NCBI RefSeq assembly: GCF_022458985.1 | Contig: NC_061770.1 | Coordinates: 1,613,001-1,677,000, forward strand | DNA length: 64,000 nt | Reading direction: 5' to 3' | From: Mugil cephalus | Taxonomy: Eukaryota; Chordata; Actinopteri; Mugiliformes; Mugilidae | Shown: piece after piece, positions 18,907-30,000 of the stretch | Layout of the letters: each line of letters begins with the position of its first letter | Numbering within the stretch: position 1 is the stretch's first letter | The notes under the pieces: model-generated | The model's database searches: none | What the model was told of the DNA's origin: nothing | What the model saw: the letters and a program-made list of their open reading frames with translations, nothing else | Position numbers and translations under genes: made by a program

Positions 18907-19215
18907 TGTTCCCGGCCTGTGATCTTAAAACGACATATAGCGTGTGGCGCATTAACCAGGAACTCTGTTGTCTCTGTTGGCTGGAAGCGGTCGAGACAGC
19001 GTAATGACCATTATTAACATTCACTGTAATCTGTCTGCCCATCATGTAGTCAAGCCTGAAGACAGTTAGACCAGTGTCTACATATACAGCTTGTTCCAGT
19101 AATACAGAAAGAAGAAAAAAACGAAAGCAAATAAAAAAAGAATATCCGTGGAAAATATTGTCGGACCTACCTTTTTGTCCTGGCTGTAGCACAGACGCTC
19201 GGAGCCATCTGCTCT
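18907..19215 (-). other. RASSF-like gene leader: exon 2 start, intron 1 and non-coding/alternative-start exon 1
   Basis: On the minus strand exon 1 ends at 19171 with donor AAG|GTAGGT. The next exon begins at 18916 after TCACAG. An ATG at 19206-19208 in exon 1 is in frame with the main CDS across this junction, giving a 16-residue extension beginning MAPSVCATARTKR. The ATG at 18906 has the better context (A at -3, G at +4). Confidence 0.55.
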
Positions 19216-19706
19216 ATGAATGTTGTGGTTGGGAGGAACAGTAGAGCAATTAAGACCAATTTAAATTCCTGAAGGCGTCTACCCCTGGCTGACTGTTTAC
19301 AATCCCACCCATCTTTCTTAGATTCTACTTAGAAAGAAAAAATTATGAGAAACGAAATAACCCAAAAGAAAAATAGAGCAAGCAAGCATCCTGAGAAATT
19401 TGGGGGTTTATTTTCCTCTCAGTATAGTAACATATTCCAGATCGTTTTTATATTGACATGTGACTGACATGTCTTTTTGCATTATCTGCAGTTGTTTTAG
19501 AAAATGTCTTTGACAATCTTTAGGCGCACAGTGATGTCTTTTTTTGTTTTTTGTTTTTTGACACGAAGCAACAATGAACCATGCCGTGTGTATGGTAGAC
19601 TCATGAACAGTGATGTCTTAAATATGTTAAAGATCATTTTAAGCTTGATGTATTTGTTTGTTGTTTCTGATCTCACAGAGCACTCAGCAACAAAATTCAT
19701 CTATAG

Positions 19707-20086
19707 CAGGGGTGTCAAACCCATTTTAGTTCAGGGACCACATGCAGCCCAATTTGATCTCAAGTGGGCCTTACCGGTGACGTAATAATAAATAAATACA
19801 ATTTTACATAGAATTACAAGTAAATTAGGATATTTTTTACATTTAATACATTTACATTTCCCTTTAAAATAAATGAATACATTTCTTCAGAAAAATAATT
19901 TCACACTGCTGTTTAGTTCTGGGTCTCACTGTTTGAGATCACTTCTGTCCACTTCCCGTACTAAAACAGTTGACAAATTAGGAATAGTATTTATTTTCAC
20001 TGAAAAACTGCAGTCTTCTGTGTAATTTTCACAGTTTGAAATTTCATACTGCAGGCCACATAAGACCCTGTGGTGGGCTGGATCTG
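19707..20086. mobile_element. hAT (Charlie-like) non-autonomous fragment, copy 1
   Basis: Starts with the hAT-type terminus CAGGGGTGTCAAAC. It continues with the 'ttcagggaccacatgcagcc' and 'ctcaagtgggcc' segments seen in many fish genomes, and ends with 'caggccacataag...gggctggatctg'. The expected 3' terminus is missing, so the copy is truncated or eroded. No transposase. Confidence 0.65.
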
Positions 20087-20236
20087 TAGTAGTCTATCTC
20101 TATATGTAGTCTAAACTCTCACATTTCCTGGTATCCCTTTCCAGCTCAAGAATATGTGCATTATCTTTTGGAATAAAATCTTTTGCATGTTTGAGTTCAT
20201 TCTTGTGAATGTTAGAATGATGTATTCAGTAATTGT

Positions 20237-20465
20237 GTCCATCCATTCATTATCTTTTACCATTAATCGGGTAGGACCACAAGGAAGTGACGCCTTGCAT
20301 GGCTAACACAGGAAGACAAACAGCCATTGCATTCACATGGACAAATACAACCAATTTAGAATCACCACTTAAGCTGCATGTGTCTGGACTGTGGATGGAA
20401 GCTGGAACCCATAGAGGAAGCCCTACGGGGACATGCAGACTTCACAGAGAAAAGCTCAGCAAACT
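20237..20465 (+). repeat. Dispersed teleost repeat segment
   Basis: Contains 'tccatccattcattatctt' followed by a stretch around 'catgtgtctggactgtgg' and 'catgcagacttcacagagaa', a string found very commonly in teleost repeats (recognised from memory). Diverged, with no coding capacity. Family name not assigned. Confidence 0.55.
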
Positions 20466-20509
20466 CAGTGCTTACCGCTGCATCATTGTGTCTCTTAATG
20501 CAATTAGAT

Positions 20510-20700
20510 TAATTCAACTATATTTATATAGTGTCAATAACAATACAAATTATCTCAAGATGCTTCACAAAAACCAGCCTGAAACCTCCAGGCCCTCCAG
20601 GCCTGAGGGCGACGGTGGCAAAGAAAACCTCCCTTTTAACAGGAAGAAACCTTGAGTAGAACCCAGCTCATATGGAGGGACCCATCTGCTGAAGGGTAGA
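20510..20700 (+). repeat. Second dispersed teleost repeat segment
   Basis: Contains 'tatatttatatagtgtcaat', 'caagatgcttcacaaaa', 'aacaggaagaaaccttgag' and 'tatggagggacccatctgct', a combination common in fish genomes (from memory). The open frame across it is a by-product. Confidence 0.55.
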
Positions 20701-20955
20701 AACAGAGAAGATAGAGAGAAAAGAAGAACAGGAGAAACAAGATAAACAAACATCTGCCATAGATACATATATCGGACTGAAGGAAACACATAGAACCTAA
20801 TAATACAAAATATAGCTGATGATTAGATAGATACTTTATCTATCTATCAAAACAATAGATTGCATTTGTTTACAATTGTATTATTAGACCAAGATCTGAC
20901 TATAAATGAAAACAAATTTATAGATAACTATTCCAAAGCATTACCTACCCTGTTT

Positions 20956-21062
20956 AGAATAGAATAGAATAGAATAGAATAGAATAGAATAGAATAGAAT
21001 AGAATAGAATAGACTTTATTGTCATTGTACATCTTAGCATACAATGAAATTCTTTTCACTGT
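20956..21062 (+). repeat. (AGAAT)11 microsatellite joined to a LINE-tail-like segment
   Basis: Eleven perfect AGAAT units (20956-21010) run directly into 'agactttattgtcattgtac...acaatgaaattc', a 3' tail often found on fish retroposons. Probably microsatellite growth from a retroposon tail. Confidence 0.7.
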
Positions 21063-23798
21063 GACGAATAAGAGATCATAAATATATACCTGTGTTTGCT
21101 GTATGTGCAGCATATTGTCAGCTGTACATGTCAGATTAAATGTCAGAGTCTGAAAAATGTTCTTCTATGTAATTTATAATAGAATAAGCAGAATTAAGCG
21201 CTATAACACTTGTGCTTGAAAACACGTACTGTAGGTCCTGTACGTGTACTATCACCAGAGGAGCTGCTGTTTTTAGCTCTGGGTGTTCCTCTTTATCTTT
21301 CAAACAGGAAGGGTGATTACAATCCAAACGGAACATGTAAACATGCTGAATCCTTAGGAGCCACCGCTGTTGAGGATATACGTATTTTTCAGTGGGACTG
21401 AACAGTTGCATTCATTTAAAAGAGCAATGTTTCTCTATGTTTCACAGTTTCCTTTTGTCTGTGGTATATTTTGATCAACAATATCACATGATCGTCTACC
21501 CCTGATCCCTGAAACTGATTAGATAAGGGAAAATCACAGGGTTCAAACTGTGTACTGTGTGTTCAAACCCAAACAACTCCCAGAGGAGGAGCTAGACAGT
21601 GGAGCACCTGTTGTAATGTGCTAGAGTCTGACAGTCTGAGTGGTGATGATAGGAGTAATATGAGCTGGAGTAACTTGGGCTGCCTTCCTCACCCCCATCT
21701 ATGTAAACCTCATATCCAGCAGCTGATAATCCTTCAGGTTTGTGGTGAGGAACACTCAGATCCCTCTTGACCATGAAAAAGAAATTCACCATAGAACAAT
21801 TTAGTTCATGTTGTGTTTTTTTGTTCTTTCTTTTCTTTTTTTTTTTTTACCCCTGGTCTTTAATATCTTTGTAAGTTTACATCCATGTAACAAAATGGCA
21901 CCATGTGTGATTGTCATTATAACAAGCATAGTATTTTCTGTGGAGAACGTACTGTACAAAGCAAAACAGCTAAACAAACTAAAAGTAGCAAAAAAGGTAA
22001 ATAAAAGCAAAAAAGAATAACCAACAAGCGTTCAGCTATTTACACAGTTTAAAGTTACAGTAGAAAATAACATGTGCTATTACCATTTGGCATTATACCC
22101 TGCAGGTATTCACTCATCAAAAGTTGAAAAATCTGCTCAGTTTTGTAATTTCTGGAAGCTGAAGTGACAGACTGCCTGTTTCTAACTTGATCCCTTTAAC
22201 TAGTTGCACCATAAGAAGAACTTTGACATTTAGGATCACATTCCCTAAAAATAGATCCTGCAAACTACACGGACAGGATGAAGGGACAGCGGGAGGAGGC
22301 TGTTACACAAATGAGAACTACACAAAATAACAGAAGAAACATTTTTTATATGTAACAGGAAAGGCTGAATAGATGCAATTCATGCAGATAGTTTAGGTTT
22401 TATTTTGTCAGAATTTACGTCTCCACCCTAATACACTGGAGGTGAATGGTATGTCATATGCATATGGTGGAAAACAAACAAACAGACAAACCGTCAGTGG
22501 GGGAAAAAAATACGGAACTCACTACTCAAATACTCAAAAAAATTTGCTCAAGTCATACGATGAACAATGAACAATCATCATGAATTATGAATTACTATAT
22601 GCCAGATCAATGATATTGTAATCTAGGGAGATCCATGCAAGCTGTTGGTCGCATAACAACAAAGCTTAATAATGTCAGGAAACCACAACGCTCTGATGTC
22701 CTTTTTTAAAAAAACATGAGTGAGTTAGAGTAAGATTGTATTGATATAAATATGACCTTCCTAGTAAGTTAGGGTTAGGGTTAATGCAGACAATGGACTG
22801 ATTGATCAACTATTATAATACATAATGATTCCTTAGAAGTCAAATAGGTTTTATTGGGTGGGGATTCTTGAGATGTTACACAAGATTTTTAGGGCCACGG
22901 GGCAATGCCGGAGTCACTGCTTTTCTTTTTTTTTATTGCTACTCCATGAACTTCAAGAAGTGTCAGAAAAGGTTAAATTAGGGGTAAATTCAGCTTGATG
23001 TTCCTGGATTTGTATGTATGGAAATTATTCTCACCTTTGAGGGTGTGAATTAAAGCGGAAATACTATTAAAAGAAAGTAGGTCAATAGCTTGGTCAGCAG
23101 CATAGCATATTGGCTGCATATCTTCTTACATACTTTCCCAAATACTTCTATAAAGTACCTCACCTCACTGTCTACAACTTTTCACACTTCTGAACCACAA
23201 TATCGGTTGGCCTGTGAATTTGATTCAGTCATATGACTTTGGTGATGCCCTGGCTTTTCTTCCAGAGTGTAATTAAGTGTAATTGAATATATTGAATGTT
23301 TATTCCTAGTGTGTAAATACTATGCTAACTCATTAACTGACTCCTTAAATTACGTTGTCATTATATCTTCAGACAGTGTAAGCGATGGGGTTGGGAGCAT
23401 GTTAGTGTTCCAACAAGAACATTTCATCCTTTAAAATGTTCCAAGGTAACGTTCCATTACTGTTGATGAGAACTTGACAGCCAAGTCAAATGGATAATTA
23501 GTCTCTTGTGTTGACACTTAACACAATTAGGCCAACTAACAGCTTTTGTTGTTGACTAGACTTATTTTTATTATTATCATTATTATTAGACCACTTTACA
23601 TAATATAGTTCTCTTCTCATTTGAAGATTGTCGCAAAATATCAGCATAAAACATTGAGTGTTTGTAACCAACCACCACGTGGACAGCAACTTGGGCAGCT
23701 ATAAGTGTGTTACACAACACGGTTGTCCTCATACACACATGCCCGTCTCTTTGTCAAAGCGTTGTGCCTCTCAGTGAGTCCTGGGTGCACATAGATAA

Positions 23799-23808
23799 CT
23801 TAAAATAG
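23799..23808 (+). promoter_or_regulatory. MEF2-like site upstream of ampd1
   Basis: CTTAAAATAG differs by one base from CTA(A/T)4TAG and lies about 200 bases before the ampd1 ATG. Muscle AMPD1 promoters are known to use a MEF2 site. Function here is inference. Confidence 0.35.
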
Positions 23809-24008
23809 ATCTGGACACGTATGAGTTCCCCCATTGCACCAAGACGTGTTCCATGTGGGCACGGCAGGTTCTGGTTACACGTGAGACGCAGAGAGCTTAA
23901 TATTGCACAAACCCGAGCACAGGTCTCCACACTTCCACACTACAGTGGTCCAGTGCCTGACCACCTTTTACCAGTCATCAGGGAGCGTTTCACTGGAAGA
24001 GCATCACC

Positions 24009-27000
24009 ATGCCTAAAGTCTTAGCACCAGGTGAGTTCGGGCAGAATGACTTCGAGCTTGAATGTGAATTACACAAATAGAAAGGTTTTTTTTTGGACAC
24101 ATAGTATAACGTTCATGCGAGGAAAGGCACCCTCATGTCTGCTAACTGAAATAGACGGAAGTGAGAACTGCCCGAAATCTTTCCGAAAATACACTGGTAG
24201 ACCATTAGACATGCCAGATGCATTCAAGTAATTATTCAAGTAATAAATTCCCATTTGTTTACCATTGTTACCCTACTCTGCTGACTCTCTTATAGATGGC
24301 ACTGACAGCTTTAATGACAGGCTCACTGAGGTTAAATGCAAATAGTTTAAGTGTAAAGTACATACTGACAGACATATTACCTATGGGATGTGTGCAATTC
24401 TCATAACTAGCTTTGCAAACTCAGTTCACCATTATAATACCACTCTTGAGCTCCGTTGCAAGCATTCAAGTCCATTTTTATAAGAGTATCAGCTGGAAAT
24501 ATCAGTACAAGATGGATATGGTATGTCAGAAAATTTGATCTGGTCTTAAAGCAGGGCATGGGATCAGATCCTGCTCAAACTTTTAGTCAGTCTCACTATG
24601 TTGTCTTGTATTACATACAGTAATGCCGTCATTAATGCCATTCCAGCATGCTGTTGTAATAGTTGCTAATTATATGCTTTCCTTCACCAGGCACAGGTCA
24701 GTCAGATTATGCCACAAGTGTTTTTTTGTTTTTTTCAAAGGATGAAAAATAGAAATGAAATGGTATATATTAAGTTGCAGCCTGGAAAGACTACCTCACC
24801 ACTTAGGTTGTAATGAGTTTTCAGTTATTGCTGAATAGGACTGAGGCTGTGGGTCATGCACACACAGGAAGACTTTATGACAGGCAGATCTGTCAGAGCA
24901 GGTGCCACGAACAGAACATGTTGATCAAACCCATGAAAGTCCAGTTCACCTTAATCTGAAATAACTCACCCATACTCACCCATGGGCTTAAATTCAACTC
25001 TGTCCACTGACCATCTACTGAAGTCATCGTGGCTGAGTTTCAGTGTGATTATTTTACACTTAAAGGAATAATCACAGTGACATGAGAATATGTGGACAGA
25101 GTTGTTTTTTGTAACCCTACTTTCTTGTTATTGCTGCTTTAAGATGTAACACACACATGTTCTTTCCCCAAATAACCCGGACTTTCCCACCCTGACTGGG
25201 ACTTTTCGCTAGCAGCGGAAGGAAGTAAGTACAGATCTGGGAAATGTCAAGGCAGTTTTAGAGATAATGTGAAGCATTTCAAATGCATGGTTTTACTGTA
25301 TGGATGTGAAACAGTCACATCACCACAAAGTCTGCATTTGAATGCAAACTAGTACTATGGATGTTGGTAAATCAACACCTGCTCCATAAAAAATGGAAGC
25401 TTAGTGGAACGAAGTGGGAATGGTCACCGTATGTTAACATACTGTTCACATTCAGTGTCAGTTCTCTAATTCACTGTTGTATTAGGTGTACAGTATTTGT
25501 GTATTTGTATCACCAGTCAGAACCGAAGTGAACGTGAACAGTTTATTAATACATTTATAAATAAATTAATAAATGGCTTTTCCCTACTGACTCTTCCATC
25601 ATTCACAGGAATGTTTATAGACTCGCAACAAGAAAATCAAGCACGGTCTGACTGATGTTTGGACTTGCTTGAATGACCAAAGGACGGTCATGGAGAGCTT
25701 TTTCCTGAATGCCAGAAAGCCACATTTAATGCATCTACAGTACATACATGAACAGAGTTGCTCCAAAATGCAGGGAAGGAATGGATGATATGGATGATAT
25801 CCTGTACTTTGCTGTTGCTCCATTGGGAGCACTGAGGTCACAGATCATATCTGCATGTGTTATCAAGACGCATTTACCAATTCTTCGTCCAGCTGCTACA
25901 TTCGCCTCAGAAACAACTCAAAACTCAACTAAACAGTCATTGTTACCTTGATTATCCATTTGCACTGATCTAACATGTCATTTGCTCCCATCCTCCACAT
26001 TGACTACAGCATGCATTTCTAACCTACAGTATGTTGTTGATATAGTACATTACAGTGTTCACAAAAACATATGGATTCAGATGTATGACTGTTATGTGGT
26101 ACATTCTTTCATCCATCCACCGTAGATAATGTCGAACAATTTTCATGTATAACACCTTGAATATAACATTTTCTAACCATTGCTTTTCTAACACTCTTTT
26201 TCTGGATTTTATTCCGGGTGCTGCTATCTTGATGGTCATAATCAGGTCCACAGAGTAAGTATGATGGGTTTACAAGAAGAGCCCAAAATCACTTCTTAAG
26301 AGTTTAATATTTTCTGGAGTTGTTGGTTTCGAGTAGAAAGCCTTGGGTCTTAGCAAAATTGTGCACGAAACATGTAAAGTTTGATCTAGAGAGCATTCAC
26401 ATAGTAAGTAGAGCTGCACAGGATGTGCAATGTCACCTGGGTTTCTTATGAAACAGCTTGGTTTATAACTCTGTGTCATTATGGACCATGACCCTCTTTT
26501 CTTCTTGTCTCATCATAGATTTTTAATTCTGATCAGAGCAACTGAAATCCTGACAAATAAACAGTGAAAGAAAACTGGGTCTGGAGTTATAAATTAAAGA
26601 AGGCTTTTCCGTTATATGTCCATATGGCTGTGTGTACCTGTGCTTCCATGTTGTACATGGAGTTGCAGAATTGTAACGTCTGAGTCAATCTTTAGTCATG
26701 TATACAACGCATGTGCTGGAGTCCATACACTTCAGGTCAAGTGAGGTATGTGCCTTGTATGACATGAAGTAGATGTCCGATGCTGTGTCTAAAGTCCTGT
26801 CATTGTGGATTTTGTCGTCTGGTACTCCTGTTGATTCAGTATAGATTAGCAGTTTGATTAGTTTAGTTTCGTGCTGCATGATATTGTAGGAGCAGTATAC
26901 ATTTCTGGAATTCAAAAAAGTAACCTTTGGCTCCTCACAGAGACCGATGACAAGATGAGGGCCTTCGCGGAGCAGGTCTTTGCATCTGATACCAAAGACG

Positions 27001-30000
27001 AGAACATCCGTGATGAAATCTCCATGTTTGATGTTGCTGAGGACTGTCCCATCCTCCACCAAGAGATGGCCAAACATCTGCACAACGAGGATGATGTTGA
27101 GAAACGGTGAGATGGGACATGTGCTTTTAGTATCTCAAGAACTAACTGGCACTTTATGTACCTTAATGAAAACAGAACAGGTAAGGTTTTGTAGTTTTTT
27201 TGAGCCATCTAAGGACTAGATATCTCCCTGTAAGAACAATGGAAAATATTTTGTTATATTGAGCAATTTGGTTAACCTTTGAAACAAAGATTTCAGACGT
27301 TTTTACGTCGTTAAGATGAGGCCAAATTCCAAACCTCACCTCTCATTTACAGCAAGAGGTATCAGCGCTGCCGCACCATGGCCTCTGCTGTCACACAGGT
27401 AGCTGCTGCCCCCATAGCATCAGTGGAAGTGGACATGCCAACCTACCTGGAAGTGCCTGACTTCCAGAGAGTGGCCATCATCGGAGACTATGCTTCTGGG
27501 GTACTGTTTACTTTCCTTCATTGATGGATTTAAAATAATCAAAGCTTAATCATGATTTTGACTGTCACAGTTACACTCTATATACACTCTATATACACTC
27601 ACTTGACACTTTATTAGGTACACCTGTTCAATTGCTTGTTAACACAAATAGCTAATCAGCCAATCACATCGCTGAAGTTCAGTGCATTTAGGCATGTAGA
27701 GGTGATCAAGACAACTTGCTGAAGTTCAAACCGAGCATGGGAATGAAGAAGAAAGGGGATTTAAGTGACTTTGAATGTGGTATGGTATTGGTGCCAGACA
27801 GGCTGGTATGAGTATTTCAGAAACTGTTGATCTGCTGGAATTTTCACGCACAACCATCTCTAGGGTTTACAGAGAGTGGTCCAGAAAACAGAAAATATTC
27901 ATTGAGCGGCAGTTGTGTGGACGAAAATGCCTTGTTTATGTGAGAGGTCAGAGGAAAATTGGCAGATTGGTTTGAGATGATAGAAAGTAACTCAAATAAC
28001 CACTGGTTACAACCAAGGAATACAGAACACCATCTCTGAACACACAACACGTCAAACCTTGAAGAAGATGGGCTACAGCTGCAGAAGACCACACTGGATA
28101 CCATTCCTGTCACCTAAGAACAGGAAACTGAGACTGCAGTTCACACAGGCTCACCAAAACTGGACAATAGAAGACTGGAAAAACGTTGCCTGGTCTGACC
28201 AGTCTGGCAAGGTCAGAATTTGGCAACAACATGAAAGCATGGATCCATCCTGCCTTGTATCAATGGTTCAGGCTGGTGGTGGGGGTGTAATGGTGTGGGG
28301 GATATTTTCTTTGCACACTTTGGGCCCCTTAGTACAAATTGAACATGGTTTAAATGCCACAGCCTACCTGAGTATTGTTGCTGACCATGTTCATCCCTTT
28401 ATGACCACAGTGTATCCATCTTCTGATGGCTACTTCCAGCAGGATAATGCACCATGTCACAATATCATCTCAAACTGGTTTCTGGAACATGACAGTGAGT
28501 TCACTGTACTCCAGTGGCCTCCACAGTCACTAGATCTCAATCCAATAGAGCACCTTTGGCATGTGGTGGAATGGGAGATTAGCAGCATAGATGTGCAGCC
28601 AATGAATCTGGAGCAACTGCGCTATGTTATCATGTCAATATGGACCAAAATCTATGAGGAATGTTTCCAACACCTTGTTCAAAGTATGCCACAAAGAATT
28701 AAGGCAGGTCTGAAGGCAAAATGGGGACCAACCTTTTACTAGCAAGGTGTACCTAATAAAGTGGCCTGCTAGTGTATATATGTATATATAATTCTGAACC
28801 CTAATCGTTCAATTTTTGTCTTATTTCTCATTGGTGACAATACTCTCAAACCGGTGTGGTCTGAGGTGAAAGTGTTGTTTCACCAAATTCAAGTTGCCAC
28901 TTCAGCATGAAGGCCCCAAAGTCCCTTTAAACTCTCCTATCCAAGAGGTCACTTCTACTTTGCTCCACAGTCTTTGTAAAATATGCACAGTGTGCTGATA
29001 AGTTTAGGGTACTAACTCCATTATTTCAATAATAAAAAAAAAAAGTAAGGTGATCTGAAATGGGTTTAAAAATGAGAAGAGATGAAATCAGCAGCCCATG
29101 CATTTGCCATCACTTGAGTGCACGTTTCTTATGACCTGTGTCAAACAGTCATGGATGCACGAGGTGTTGCCCTTGAATTTCACTGACTATGCGTATTTGG
29201 GGGGTTGCATTCTTACCTCCCTCCCATGAGCAGAGGCCAAGCTCATTTAAGAGAAGGTTGGAGTTTAGGTTTCATTACTGCGTATTCTGTGTCTCCTATT
29301 GGCCAACTGCCACTTCTGTTCCATATCTATAACATCTAATATCTATCTAATTTTTAAACTGCAGTTTATAAGATCTTACATCTGTTATATCTCTATTTTT
29401 GCCACAAATTTAATATTCTCTTTTTGTGTATTAATTTAAAATCTTTAAATCTAACAATTAATTATTGCAGGTATTTTTCAGGTAAAATCAGTAGCATTTT
29501 TGTTATGTGTTATTCAGGTGACCATGGATGACTTTGAGCTGTCATGTAGGGGTCTGTACCGCGCCTTGACCATCAGGGAAAAGTACATGAGGCTGGCATA
29601 TCAGCGCTTCCCAAGAACAGCCTCCCAGTATCTGCGTGACATCGAGGGGACAACCTTCAAACCTGAGGATCAGGTGCACCCAAGTGAGGAAAAGGATGTG
29701 AGCATGAGCAAGGTGATAGAGCTAAGTGCTAAGAGAAGTGAAATTAATATATATGTTGCATCCACAGTCTTCACGGCTCCTCCAAAGAATGGAGAGGACC
29801 CCTTTGACACCAAATGCCTACCAGAGAATCTGGGCTATGTTGCCCGTATGAAGGAAGGTCTCGTGTACGTGTACAATGATGCTGCAGCTGCTGACAAACA
29901 TCAGCCCAAAGATCTGCCCCGTCCAGACTACAACACCTTCATTGACGACATGAACTTCCTCATTGCTCTCATTGCACAGGGCCCAACGTGAGTCCGTTGA

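Larger units (their letters stand above)
19216..23780. other. Repeat-rich intergenic region between the RASSF-like gene and ampd1
   Basis: About 4.6 kb with no frame I can tie to a known protein. It contains the hAT-like fragment, two dispersed fish repeat segments and an AGAAT microsatellite listed separately. I looked for NRAS exons (G-domain P-loop GAGGVGKS, switch DTAGQE, NKCD) in the six-frame translation and saw none. Confidence 0.6.

Noticed and set aside
22764-22781. Telomere-like 'agttagggttagggttaa'
   Set aside because: Only two to three units, with no array; ordinary interstitial chance sequence.
25599-26479. Several 60-80-codon open frames in ampd1 intron 1
   Set aside because: They lie in the 2.9-kb intron between the fixed exons 24009-24030 and 26941-27106 and resemble no known protein.
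29684-29767. Treating 29518-29987 as one continuous ampd1 exon
   Set aside because: The extra 28 residues do not fit AMPD1, whereas removing the GT-AG segment gives an equal-length match around [15 protein letters not shown].
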